Source: Halalkaliarchaeum sp. AArc-CO
Lineage (GTDB): Archaea; Halobacteriota; Halobacteria; Halobacteriales; Haloferacaceae
Assembly: GCF_024972735.1 (NCBI RefSeq)
Contig: NZ_CP087723.1
Coordinates: forward strand, 2,604,001-2,668,000
Length of the DNA: 64,000 nucleotides
Reading direction: 5' to 3'
A model generated the notes under the pieces. It searched no databases. It saw only the letters and a program-made list of their open reading frames with translations, and was not told where the DNA came from. The position numbers and the translations under genes were made by a program. Below, piece after piece: positions 56,107-64,000 of this stretch. Every line of letters begins with the position of its first letter. Position 1 is the first letter of the stretch.

Positions 56107-57009
56107 TTACGACCGGTCGAACTCGATGACTGATAGCTCCTCGTCCAGGAGGACCGACAGCTCCTCCCCGTCGACAGTCACGGTGACCGCGACCCGCACC
56201 GGGTCGTCGTCCACGATGGATTCGACGGACTCGACCGACTCGGGTCGCTTCCAGAGCGCGATCTCCCGGTAATCGTATCCCGCCTCGTACAGCAGGGAGA
56301 CGACAGCCGGGTGATCGAGGAGGAGCGAAACCGCCGAGGTGTGCGAGACGAGTCCACACTCCCGACATTCGTGGACGACCTTGACGCGACCGTCGGGCGG
56401 GTCGTCGCCCTCCAGTTGTGCTCGGGCCACTCGTGCGTCGATCGGACCGTTGCAGAGCGGACAGAACCCGCGAATCGTCTTCTGGATCTCCGAAAGTGTG
56501 TACTGCTGGAGCGCGTCGGGGTTCGATTCGACGTCGTGTGCCCCGACGAGGATCGGCGGCGCGTGCATGACGACCCGGACGTCGCAGTCGTCACACGCGA
56601 CGGTCACGTGACCGTCGTCGTAGCTCGCTTCGAGGGTTCCCTCACAGCTCTGTTTGGCGCACTCGCCCACTGGATTCGGGTCGAGTTCGGTGTCGGGTTC
56701 CGTGTAGACGCCCGAAACGACGGCGCCGATGATCTGGGCGCCGGCGTGCGTCAGCGCGTAGCCGTCCTCGCGATGCTGGACGAACCGTGGGACGAGCTCC
56801 GAGAGGTGGTAGTTGAACCGCCCGGAATCCCGGACGCCGACACGCTCCCTGAGGTCCGAAAACGGGACCGGGTCGCGCTCGGGACCGTCGATCTCCTCGG
56901 GCGATTCGGTGTGGATGTCCCACAGCGCCTGCAGGATCTCGAACCTGGTGTCGTTGGCGACGACGCCGAACACGTCGTCGAGATCCGGGACCGGTCTCGC
57001 GTCGGTCAT
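56107..57009 (-). CDS. ArsR-like winged-helix protein with zinc-ribbon domains
   Basis: The protein has 300 residues. An N-terminal winged helix (GVVANDTRFEILQALWDIHT; FNYHLSELVPRFVQHREDGY) is followed by two zinc-ribbon-like blocks: CAKQSC...CDDCD and CPLCN...CRECG. Eight cysteines are in total available for two zinc sites. It is one of the haloarchaeal HTH-plus-zinc-ribbon families, probably a regulator. It converges on riboflavin synthase with a 13-nt gap. Confidence 0.75.
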   Translation of the reverse strand: MTDARPVPDLDDVFGVVANDTRFEILQALWDIHTESPEEIDGPERDPVPFSDLRERVGVRDSGRFNYHLSELVPRFVQHREDGYALTHAGAQIIGAVVSGVYTEPDTELDPNPVGECAKQSCEGTLEASYDDGHVTVACDDCDVRVVMHAPPILVGAHDVESNPDALQQYTLSEIQKTIRGFCPLCNGPIDARVARAQLEGDDPPDGRVKVVHECRECGLVSHTSAVSLLLDHPAVVSLLYEAGYDYREIALWKRPESVESVESIVDDDPVRVAVTVTVDGEELSVLLDEELSVIEFDRS

Positions 57010-57301
57010 ACGCGATACTGTGGTGGATAGATATAATCATCCTGTCGGCGGGATCGACGGGATCTGGGGCGGTGTCGGGGCGCGAACCGATCGTCCCGGG
57101 CAGCCGACGTTTCGAAGCCCTTAACCCGGTTCTCGAAGTAGCACCGGTAACTCGCTGGCCGACGGGCGACCAGTGGGCACCCGAACCGCCGACGCTCCGG
57201 CTCGCGCCGGGGCAGCCGGCGACGGGACGAAATGTGGCCCGGGGCGGAGCCGATCGGTTCCGCCGCCGCGGCTGAATCGCAAGCGCCCGTGGTGAACACC
57301 C

Positions 57302-57892
57302 ATGGCACGAAGCTTCTACTCGCACATCAAGGAAGCCTGGCGGGATCCCAGCGACGGGAAACTCGCCGAGCTGCAGTGGCAACGAAAACAGGACTGGCGC
57401 GAACAGGGCGCGATCGAGCGGATCGACCGCCCCACGCGGCTGGACAAGGCGCGCGAACTCGGCTACAAGGCCAAACAGGGCATCGTGGTCGTCCGCGTCG
57501 CGGTCCGGAAAGGCGGCGCACGAAAGCAGCGCTTCACGGCCGGCCGCCGGTCGAAACGGCAGGGCGTCAACCGCATCTCGCGGCGCAAGTCGATCCAGCG
57601 CATCGCCGAGGAGCGCGCCAGCCGGAAGTACCCCAACCTCCGAACGCTGGCCTCCTACTGGGTGGGCGAGGACGGCACCCAGAAGTGGCACGAGGTCATC
57701 ATGGTCGACCCGAACCACCCCGCGATCGAGAACGACGACGAGCTCAACTGGATCTGCGACGACTCCCAGAAGGGTCGGGCGTTCCGCGGGCTGACCAACG
57801 CCGGCAAGTCCAACCGCGGGCTCAACCGCCGCGGCAAAGGCGCCGAGAAGGTCCGCCCGAGCACGACGAAAAACGAGCGCAAAGGCAACTAA
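57302..57892 (+). CDS. rpl15e: 50S ribosomal protein L15e
   Basis: The protein has 196 residues. The start MARSFYSHIKEAWRDPSDGK, the Arg/Lys-rich KQGIVVVRVAVRKGGARKQR, and RGLTNAGKSNRGLNRRGKGA are L15e. It is an archaeal/eukaryotic large-subunit protein, binding 23S rRNA near the exit tunnel. The ~290-nt upstream gap contains AT-poor sequence and presumably the promoter. Confidence 0.97.
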   Translation: MARSFYSHIKEAWRDPSDGKLAELQWQRKQDWREQGAIERIDRPTRLDKARELGYKAKQGIVVVRVAVRKGGARKQRFTAGRRSKRQGVNRISRRKSIQRIAEERASRKYPNLRTLASYWVGEDGTQKWHEVIMVDPNHPAIENDDELNWICDDSQKGRAFRGLTNAGKSNRGLNRRGKGAEKVRPSTTKNERKGN

Positions 57893-58142
57893 CACAGCCC
57901 ATTTTTCAGGGGGCACGGCCCCGCTCTGAAAGGAGTTCGCCAGCGACTGCGAGGGAAGGTCCCACCCGGCCGGTCGGACCGGCCAGCCGTCGCTCAGTTG
58001 CACACTGACGGCGACCGGAAGGGGACATATTAACCGTCCACGGGATCCAATTACGGGTAATGACGGGAACTCTGGATCTGGTTTGTGAACCCGACTGTGT
58101 CGATCGTACAGAATCGAACGCTCCGCCGCGGGGGGATCGTCG

Positions 58143-58769
58143 ATGAAACCGGGGCGCGTCGACTTCTTCGTCGATCTCACCTACGGGCTATTGATCTTCC
58201 TTGCAGTGGTGTTGATCCTCACTGTCGGGACCACAGTCGGGATCGCGTTCGGGCTCGGCGCGCTGGTGTCGTACGGCGTCCACGTCGCCTGGAAGATGGC
58301 CCGGTTCGATCCCGAGTGGATGACAAAGGAGGTGACCGAGAACATCGAGGAGACACTGACAGAGGAGGTTACCGAAAGCGTCGGCGAGAAAGTCACCGAG
58401 GAAGTCACCCAGGAGGTCGGCGAGAAGGTCACCGAAGAGGTGACCCAGGAAGTCGGCGAGAAAGTCACCCAGGAGGTCGGCGAAAAGGTCACCCAGGAGG
58501 TCGGCGAAAAGGTCACCCAGGAGGTCGGCGAGAAAGTCACCGAGGAAGTCACCGCCGAGGTGACCGAAAACGTCACGCGGGAGGTCACCGAGAACGTCGA
58601 AGAGAAAGTCACCGAAAGCGTCGGCGAGAAGGTCACCGAAGAAGTCACCGCCGAGGTGACCGAAAACGTCGAACGGGCGCTGTCGGCCGAGATCGACTCG
58701 ATCATCCAGCAGCTCGAGGAGGTCAACGAACGCATCGACAAGCGACCAAAAGAGGGTGAGGTCGAATGA
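58143..58769 (+). CDS. Membrane protein with a strict four-residue repeat tail
   Basis: The protein has 208 residues. The N-terminal ~50 residues are one or two membrane helices (TYGLLIFLAVVLILTVGTTV, IAFGLGALVSYGVHVAW). From residue 64 to about 184, Val/Ile/Leu occurs every fourth residue without interruption (31 repeats of V-x-E-x), made from VTEE, VTQE, VGEK, VTES and VTEN blocks; the C-terminus is SIIQQLEEVNERIDKRPKEG. It should be a long acidic helix, probably cytoplasmic, as the basic WKMARFDPEW end suggests. The stop overlaps the uspA-like start (ATGA). No family is recognised. Confidence 0.75.
   Translation: MKPGRVDFFVDLTYGLLIFLAVVLILTVGTTVGIAFGLGALVSYGVHVAWKMARFDPEWMTKEVTENIEETLTEEVTESVGEKVTEEVTQEVGEKVTEEVTQEVGEKVTQEVGEKVTQEVGEKVTQEVGEKVTEEVTAEVTENVTREVTENVEEKVTESVGEKVTEEVTAEVTENVERALSAEIDSIIQQLEEVNERIDKRPKEGEVE
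58330..58670 (+). repeat. Imperfect 12/24-nt tandem repeats in the tetrad-repeat gene
   Basis: The DNA repeats units such as gaggtcggcgagaaagtcac and gaggaagtcacc, with 24-nt periods (gaggtcggcgaaaaggtcacc twice in the middle). Synonymous differences (gaaaag/gagaag/gagaaa) show that the protein repeat is conserved beyond recent DNA slippage. Confidence 0.8.
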
Positions 58770-59185
58770 TCGATCGGGTGCTCGTGGCGATGGACAACTC
58801 GGAACTTGGCGAGCGCGCCCTCGAATACGCGATCGAGGCGCATCCGAACGCCGAAATCACCGTCTTGCACGTTGTCGGGGAGCCCTCGGGGATGCTCGGA
58901 GGGGCGGCCGGCATCGCGCTGGCGGACGACATCGAGGAAGCCGCCGAAGAGCGGGCGGAAGACGTGTTCGATCGCGCGAGAGAGATCGCCGACGAGCACG
59001 GCGTCGAGATCGACACCGCAGTCGAGATGGGCCGGCCGGCGCGCGCGATCGTCCGGCGGGCGGAGGCGTTCGACACCGTCGTGATCGGGAGCCACAGCGG
59101 GAGTCTCGCCGACCGACTGTTCGTCGGCGACGTGGCGAAGACGGTGTTCCAGCGGTCGCCGGTTCCGGTGACGGTCGTCCGGTGA
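58766..59185 (+). CDS. Universal stress protein (UspA) domain protein
   Basis: The protein has 139 residues. MIDRVLVAMDNSELGERALE at the start and TVVIGSHSGSLADRLFVGDV, then SPVPVTVVR, are the UspA ATP-binding fold with G-x2-G-x9-G-S. It is translationally coupled to the preceding repeat protein, suggesting that the Usp acts with, or reports on, the membrane helical protein. Confidence 0.9.
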   Translation: MIDRVLVAMDNSELGERALEYAIEAHPNAEITVLHVVGEPSGMLGGAAGIALADDIEEAAEERAEDVFDRAREIADEHGVEIDTAVEMGRPARAIVRRAEAFDTVVIGSHSGSLADRLFVGDVAKTVFQRSPVPVTVVR

Positions 59186-59302
59186 AACAGTGGATCTGGA
59201 CCGGACAACCGCCAGATTTCGGGTGGTTCGACGTCGGTACGTGGACGGACACCGCCCCCGACGACAGGCGATTTTATGACATCTCAGTCACAATCTCGTG
59301 GT

Positions 59303-61003
59303 ATGGGATACCTCGTCAAGATGCCGAAACTCGGCATGGAGATGTCGCAGGGAACAGTCGTCGCGTGGCTCTTCGAAGAGGGAGACGGCGTCGAGGCGGG
59401 AGAACCGATCGCGGAGATCGAATCAGAGAAGACGACCGCCGAAATCGAGGCCCGCGAGGACGGCGTCCTCGGGCGGATCCTGCTCGCGGAGGGGGAGACC
59501 TGCGAGCCGGGGGATCCGATCGGGATCGTCGTCGGCCCGGACGAGGACGTCGCCGAGTTCGAGGCAGCGATCGGAGGAACTGGGGACGGCGATCTGTCCC
59601 CGGACGCGGAACCTGCCGCAGAGTCCACCACGGACGGCGAACCGGAGGAGATCACGGCGGGCGAATCGGGAGCCGACGCCGAGTCTGCTGTGGACGTGAA
59701 AGCGACCCCGCGCGCCCGCAAGCGGGCCGAGGAACTCGGCGTCGACCTCGTGGGGATCGACGGGACCGGTCCAAGCGGGGCAGTGAGCGCCGACGACGTC
59801 GAGGCCGCCGCCGAGGGAAAAGAGGAGTCCCCCGACGAGGAGACAGCCGAGAGCGCCTCGGAGGCGGCCGGCCTCACCGTCAGCGAGGAGCGCACCTTCG
59901 GACAGATGCGCCGGACGATCGCAACGCGGCTCGGGGAGAGCTACCGCGAGGCGGTCCACGTCACCGAGCACCGCCACGCCGACGCCGAGGCGCTGCTTTC
60001 TGCGGCCGACGTCGCCGACGAGGAGCTCGGGGTCGACGTCTCCCTCCCGGACGTCCTGCTGGTCGCGCTGTCGGCCGCTCTCGAAGAGCACCCCGAGTTC
60101 AACGCGACGTTCGAGGACGACACCCACCGGCTCTACGAGGAGCACAACGTCGGCCTCGCGGTCGACGTCGAACAGGGGCTGTTGACGCCGGTGTTGCGCG
60201 ACGTCGGCTCGCTGTCGCTCGAAGAGATCGCACAACGCCGACGCGAGCTCACCCGGCGCGTACTCGACGGCGAGTACGACATGTCGGACCTCCAGGGCGG
60301 GACGTTCACGGTGACGAACCTGGGAACCTTCGGCATCGAGCAGTTCGACCCGATCATCAACCCCCCACAGATCGCGATCCTGGGGGTCAACGCGATCGAC
60401 GAGCACGCCGTACGTGGCGACGACGGCGTGACGTTCCGCCGGCAGCTTCCCCTCTCGCTGTCGTTCGATCACCGGGTCGTCGACGGCGCCGACGCGGCGC
60501 GGTTCCTCGAGACGCTCGTCGAGCACGTCGAGAACCCCTGGCCGCTGTTGCCCGACGCGGTGTCTGTGACCGCCGACGTGGCGACTTCGGGCGAGGCGGT
60601 CGAACTCCCGGAGCGAACCGTGAGGACGCATCTCCGGGAGGATCTCTCGGGGTGGATCGCGGCCGGCTCCTTCGAGTGGGAGTTCGACGTCACCGAGAAG
60701 TTCGGCGGCAGCGGCGGCCCGACGCCGATCGACTACTACCTGGGCGCGCTGTCGTCGTGTCTGGCCTCCAGCATCGGCATCCAGGCTGACATCCGCGACG
60801 TGGAACTCGAGGAACTCTCCGTCGAGGCCGAGGCTGCTCCAGCGGAGGGTTCCGTCGAATCGCTCGCTGCCCGGGTGACGATCGACGGCGACACCGACGA
60901 CGAGACGCTGGAACGGCTCGTGGAAAACGGCGAGCGAACCTGTCACGTCGCGGAGTTGCTCCGCGAGGACGTCCCGCTCGAACTCGGCTGGGAGCGTCCC
61001 TGA
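59303..61003 (+). CDS. 2-oxoacid/acetoin dehydrogenase E2 acyltransferase fused to an OsmC-like domain
   Basis: The ATG at 59303 (MGYLVKMPKLGMEMSQGTVV) gives 566 residues; ATG 59276 is an alternative, but ttttat at about 59272 looks like its TATA box. Residues 1-78 are a lipoyl domain (lipoyl Lys 43 in ESEKTTAEIEA), ~132-168 the E1/E3-binding domain (TPRARKRAEELGV), and ~190-417 the acyltransferase core with catalytic HRVVDG (H390, D394). Residues ~425-566 are an OsmC-like domain (GPTPIDYYLGALSSCLASSI, Cys486). OsmC proteins reduce peroxides with two Cys; only one clear Cys plus Cys near TCHVAEL is visible. It faces the E1 operon convergently, with a 6-nt gap. Confidence 0.92.
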   Translation: MGYLVKMPKLGMEMSQGTVVAWLFEEGDGVEAGEPIAEIESEKTTAEIEAREDGVLGRILLAEGETCEPGDPIGIVVGPDEDVAEFEAAIGGTGDGDLSPDAEPAAESTTDGEPEEITAGESGADAESAVDVKATPRARKRAEELGVDLVGIDGTGPSGAVSADDVEAAAEGKEESPDEETAESASEAAGLTVSEERTFGQMRRTIATRLGESYREAVHVTEHRHADAEALLSAADVADEELGVDVSLPDVLLVALSAALEEHPEFNATFEDDTHRLYEEHNVGLAVDVEQGLLTPVLRDVGSLSLEEIAQRRRELTRRVLDGEYDMSDLQGGTFTVTNLGTFGIEQFDPIINPPQIAILGVNAIDEHAVRGDDGVTFRRQLPLSLSFDHRVVDGADAARFLETLVEHVENPWPLLPDAVSVTADVATSGEAVELPERTVRTHLREDLSGWIAAGSFEWEFDVTEKFGGSGGPTPIDYYLGALSSCLASSIGIQADIRDVELEELSVEAEAAPAEGSVESLAARVTIDGDTDDETLERLVENGERTCHVAELLREDVPLELGWERP

Positions 61004-61009
61004 CGATCG

Positions 61010-62035
61010 CTACAGATCAGTTACGAACGCCCCATCGCGGGCTGCAATCTCGAGCGTTTTCACCGACCCGATCAATCGCGGCCCGTCAGTTCGCACAGTG
61101 AGATCGACGGTGGCGTTCGTCAGTTCGAGGTCGCGCTCGCCGTCGACGGCGAGAACACCCTCCTCGATCGTCGTCGACAGCGTCTCGCCCGGGTCGAGCC
61201 GGTGACGCTCCCGAATGCCGATCCGTTCGACCACCCCGGGGGCGACGATTCCCCGGAGGATCCGCTCGGGCTGTGGGTCGGTCGTCGCGTCCGTCTCTCC
61301 AGCGAACCGCAGCCCGATCCCGCCGGGATCGTCGGGGGCGTGTTCTCCCGCGGCGCCGGCGATCCCCGAGAGGCCAATTTCGCCGGGAGACGCCCGCGAG
61401 ACGACGCCGATCCGGTAGGCCGTAGCGTCGAGGATCGCCCGCGTCCCGACGAACGGCTCCGCGAGAACGCCGGCGGTCGCGAGCCCGCGCTCGGTCCGGT
61501 CGGCCTCCCCGCGCACGCTCGCCTCGATCCAGCCGTGGCGGTACGTCACCGCGTCGGGATCCACGCGACCGGTCGCGACCAGCCCGGCCGCGATCCCGGC
61601 GACGGTTCCGTCGACCGAGTCGGGGACCACGTTGTTCGTTCCCGTCGAGATCGCAGCGACCGGCACCTCACCGATCCGGAACCCGACGTCGGCGGTGGTG
61701 CCGTCACCGCCGAGGACGATCGCCGCGTCGGCGATCTCGGCGAGCCGTTCGGCCGCGCGATGGGTGTCCTCGCGGTGGCCGGTCGCGAGGGTGTCGAGTT
61801 GTCGGACAGGGATCCCCTCGGCGTTGTCGACGATCCGGTCGGCGATCGAACTGACGGTCGGCATCACGAGCGCCTCGATCGGCTCCGCGAGGGAGGCGAG
61901 CCCGGCGAGGGCGCACTCGGCGGTCCGGCGCTTCGCGTAGTTGTCGCTGACGGCGGCACCCCCGACGAGCCGCCGGATGTCGCGGCCGGCCGCGGGGTTG
62001 ACGATCAGCCCGACGGTGGCTGGCTCCCCGGTCAC
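61010..62035 (-). CDS. AcoX-like ATP-NAD kinase family protein
   Basis: The protein has 341 residues from GTG at 62035 (VTGEPATVGLIVNPAAGRDI). GGDGT (IVLGGDGTTADV) is the nucleotide kinase motif; AISTGTNNVVPDSVDGTVAG is the distinctive AcoX element. AcoX accompanies acetoin dehydrogenase operons in bacteria and its function is not clear. It lies 38 nt after the E1beta gene in the same strand. Confidence 0.83.
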   Translation of the reverse strand: MTGEPATVGLIVNPAAGRDIRRLVGGAAVSDNYAKRRTAECALAGLASLAEPIEALVMPTVSSIADRIVDNAEGIPVRQLDTLATGHREDTHRAAERLAEIADAAIVLGGDGTTADVGFRIGEVPVAAISTGTNNVVPDSVDGTVAGIAAGLVATGRVDPDAVTYRHGWIEASVRGEADRTERGLATAGVLAEPFVGTRAILDATAYRIGVVSRASPGEIGLSGIAGAAGEHAPDDPGGIGLRFAGETDATTDPQPERILRGIVAPGVVERIGIRERHRLDPGETLSTTIEEGVLAVDGERDLELTNATVDLTVRTDGPRLIGSVKTLEIAARDGAFVTDL

Positions 62036-62073
62036 GATCGACGGTCGGTCCCGGGAGTCGACGAATGAACCAC

Positions 62074-63075
62074 TCAGATCACCCGATCGATCGCCTCGCG
62101 GACGTCCTCGCCCGTGGGGATCACCTCGTCCTCCAGGGTCGGGCTGAACGGGACGTGCGTGTCGGCGATGCCCACGCGCTGGATCGGCGCATCGAGGCTG
62201 AAGAACTCCTCTTCGACGATCCGCGCGACCACCTCGGCGTGGGTGCCGTACGACAGCGGGCTCTCGTCGGCGACGACCAGCCGGCCGGTCTTCCGGACGC
62301 TCTCGGCGATCGTCTCGGTGTCCAGCGGGTACAGCGATCGGGGATCGATGACTTCGAGGTCGGCCTCGTCGGCCATCTCCTCTGCAAGATCGAGCGTCTC
62401 ACCGACGAGCCGCTGGGTCGCGACGACGGTGACGTCCTCGCCCTCGCGTTCGATGCTGGCCTCGCCCAGCGGAACCGTGAAGTCGGGATCGGTCGGAACC
62501 TCCCCTTCCTGCTCGTAGATCACCTTGTTCTCGAACACCATCACCGGATCGTTAGACCGGATCGCCGACTTGAGCAGCCCCTTTGCGGCCGCCGGCGTTC
62601 CGGGGGCGACCGCCTTGATCCCCGGGAAGTGCGCGAACCACGTGTGGACGGTGCCGGAGTGCTGGCTGGCGGCGCGCTGGCCGCCACCCTCGGTGGTGCG
62701 GATCGTCACCGGCATCTCCGTCTTCCCGCCGAACATGTAGCGCATCTTCGCCATCTGGTTCATGATCTGTTCCATCGAAACCCCGAGGAAGTCGGAGAAC
62801 ATCACCTCGACGACCGGCCGGGAACCGGTGGCTGCAGCCCCGACCCCGGCGCCGACGAAGCCGGCCTCGCTGATCGGCGTATCGCGGATCCGCTCTTCGC
62901 CGAACTCCTCGATCAGGTCGCCGGTGACCTGGAAGACGCCGCCGAACGTGCCGACGTCTTCGCCCATCACGAACACGTCCTCGTCGCGGCGGAGCTCCTC
63001 GCGCATCGCCTCCCGGAGCGCCTCCCGGACGGTCATCGTCTCGGTCTCACCGGCGGTCTCGAGTCCGGTGCTCAT
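62074..63075 (-). CDS. 2-oxoacid/acetoin dehydrogenase E1 beta subunit
   Basis: The protein has 333 residues. MTVREALREAMREELRRDED, VMGEDVGTFGGVFQVTGDLI and EGGGQRAASQHSGTVHTWFA are E1beta signatures. It forms an alpha2beta2 thiamine-diphosphate enzyme with the neighbouring subunit. It starts inside the E1alpha stop (ATGA). Confidence 0.95.
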   Translation of the reverse strand: MSTGLETAGETETMTVREALREAMREELRRDEDVFVMGEDVGTFGGVFQVTGDLIEEFGEERIRDTPISEAGFVGAGVGAAATGSRPVVEVMFSDFLGVSMEQIMNQMAKMRYMFGGKTEMPVTIRTTEGGGQRAASQHSGTVHTWFAHFPGIKAVAPGTPAAAKGLLKSAIRSNDPVMVFENKVIYEQEGEVPTDPDFTVPLGEASIEREGEDVTVVATQRLVGETLDLAEEMADEADLEVIDPRSLYPLDTETIAESVRKTGRLVVADESPLSYGTHAEVVARIVEEEFFSLDAPIQRVGIADTHVPFSPTLEDEVIPTGEDVREAIDRVI

Positions 63076-64000
63076 CGGGAATCACCCCCGTCGGCGCGGG
63101 GCAGTTCAGCGAATGTTGCGATCTCCGGTGCAGGTTCCGCGAACATGTCCTCGTAAGCCTCGTGTGGTTCGGGCGGGTCGGCTCGCTGTGCGCTGTCGAC
63201 TGCCGCGTCGATCTCGGCGTCGATCTCCTCCCGGATCGATTCGAACTCCGCGTCGGTGAGCTCTCCGCGATCGATCAGCCGTTGTTTGAACTGGTCGATG
63301 GGGTCCCGCTCGCGCCAGGCCTCGATCTCCTCCTCGTCGCGATACGGCTGATGGTCGCCCTCGAAGTGTCCCTCGTAGCGGTAGGTGTCCGCCTCGATGA
63401 ACGTCGGCCCGTCGCCGGCGATCGCCCGCTTTCGAGCCTCCGCGACGGCCTCCGCGACGGCGGTCACGTCCATGCCGTCGATCGTAAAGCCCGGGATGTT
63501 GTACGCCTCGGCGGTCTCGCTGAGGTTCTCGACGTTGTGCTGTTTCTCCATCGGCGTCCCCTCCCCGTACTGGTTGTTCTCGACCAGGAAGATCGCCGGC
63601 AACCCCCAGGTCGCAGCGAGGTTTATCGACTCGTGTACCTGCCCCTGTGCGACCGCCCCGTCGCCGAAGAACGCCAGCGCGACCCGGTCTTCGCCGTTCC
63701 GGTGAGCGGTCAACGCCGCCCCCGTCGCGAGCGGCGGGCCGGCCCCGACGATGCCGTTCGCGCCGAGCATCCCGGCCTCCACGTCGGCGATATGCATCGA
63801 TCCGCCTTTGCCGTTGCAGTAGCCGTCGGCCTTGCCGTACAGTTCGGCCATCATCCGCTCGGTGTCGAGCCCCTTCGCGATGCAGTGGCCGTGGCCCCGG
63901 TGGGTGCTCGTGATGTAGTCGTCCGATTCGAGCGCGGCGGTGGCCCCCACGCCGACCGCCTCCTCGCCTTTGTACAGGTGGACGAATCCGGGGAGTTCGC
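63072..64000 (-). CDS. 2-oxoacid/acetoin dehydrogenase E1 alpha subunit, 5' end outside window
   Basis: At least 309 residues are visible and the frame continues past 64000 without a start. GDGAVAQGQVHESINLAATW is the ThDP/Mg-binding motif (GDG...N), and STHRGHGHCIAKGLDTERMM and GKGGSMHIADVEAGMLGAN are typical E1alpha. With E1beta, AcoX-like and the E2 it makes an acetoin-dehydrogenase-like locus. The visible left part begins ELPGFVHLYKGEEAVGVGAT, so about 40-60 residues are missing. Confidence 0.93.
   Translation of the reverse strand, partial: ELPGFVHLYKGEEAVGVGATAALESDDYITSTHRGHGHCIAKGLDTERMMAELYGKADGYCNGKGGSMHIADVEAGMLGANGIVGAGPPLATGAALTAHRNGEDRVALAFFGDGAVAQGQVHESINLAATWGLPAIFLVENNQYGEGTPMEKQHNVENLSETAEAYNIPGFTIDGMDVTAVAEAVAEARKRAIAGDGPTFIEADTYRYEGHFEGDHQPYRDEEEIEAWRERDPIDQFKQRLIDRGELTDAEFESIREEIDAEIDAAVDSAQRADPPEPHEAYEDMFAEPAPEIATFAELPRADGGDSR

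Noticed and set aside
58330-58670. CRISPR-like or satellite array
   Set aside because: Repeats are in-frame, imperfect and without spacers; they encode the Val-x-Glu-x protein tail.

Overview
The window is a chromosomal segment of a halophilic archaeon (class Halobacteria). Several things support this: high GC with acidic, Asp/Glu-rich proteins; haloarchaeal marker families (MC1 chromatin protein, TiaS, GfcR-like PRTase regulator, L15e, TrmB regulators, Tat-dependent secretion); archaeal TATA boxes about 25-35 nt before start codons with many probably leaderless genes; and an rRNA operon ordered 16S - tRNA-Ala(TGC) - 23S - 5S. A complete Ni-CO dehydrogenase (CooS) plus a tungsten-type aldehyde:ferredoxin oxidoreductase suggest an organism able to live without oxygen. 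Ni-CODH is rare in haloarchaea. From memory, it is known in a few sulfur-respiring, anaerobic relatives, so I would look there first, but I cannot assign a genus from the sequence alone.

Layout. 1-9.4 kb: a truncated HTH regulator, tiaS, a prenyl-synthase-like orphan, an RND/MMPL exporter translationally coupled to a large CARDB-type surface protein, a divergent TrmB regulator and a glutaredoxin-like protein. 9.5-11.9 kb: a nucleobase permease and a GfcR-like HTH-PRTase regulator that share a GAGAATA/TATTCTC sequence in their promoters. 12-19.6 kb: polyprenyl diphosphate synthase, etfBA, two envelope proteins transcribed divergently, a Vms1-type peptidyl-tRNA hydrolase, a DUF5802-like protein and a FilR1-like regulator. 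19.9-23.6 kb: cyclophilin, an amidohydrolase (deoxyadenosine/MTA deaminase type) and the AOR.

23.9-33.5 kb is the most accessory-looking part. It holds a sugar-type ABC importer (binding protein, two permeases, ATPase), a DUF255 thioredoxin-like protein whose active-site motif is degenerate, and cooS-cooC. The CooC has an N-terminal tail with 19 histidines. No CooF, hydrogenase or acetyl-CoA synthase gene is present, so the electron acceptor for CO oxidation is not encoded here. 33.4-38.5 kb: UbiB-type kinase, Hsp20, HAD phosphatase, Nif3-like protein, a pair of FluC fluoride-channel genes and an SRPBCC protein. 38.8-44.3 kb: the rRNA operon on the minus strand, with recognisable processing stems around 16S and 23S and a structured promoter region. 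44.7-57.9 kb: housekeeping genes (MC1, AbrB-like, pyrD, valS, ACT-domain protein, Rieske protein, ppc, RidA, riboflavin synthase, zinc-ribbon regulator, L15e). 58.1-64 kb: a membrane protein with a near-perfect four-residue repeat coupled to a universal stress protein, then a 2-oxoacid/acetoin dehydrogenase locus: an E2 subunit fused to an OsmC-like domain, facing an E1alpha-E1beta-AcoX-like operon that runs off the right edge.

The strongest candidates for something new are the His-tail CooC with a stand-alone CooS, the E2-OsmC fusion, the tetrad-repeat membrane protein with UspA, and the DUF255 variant beside the ABC importer and CODH.
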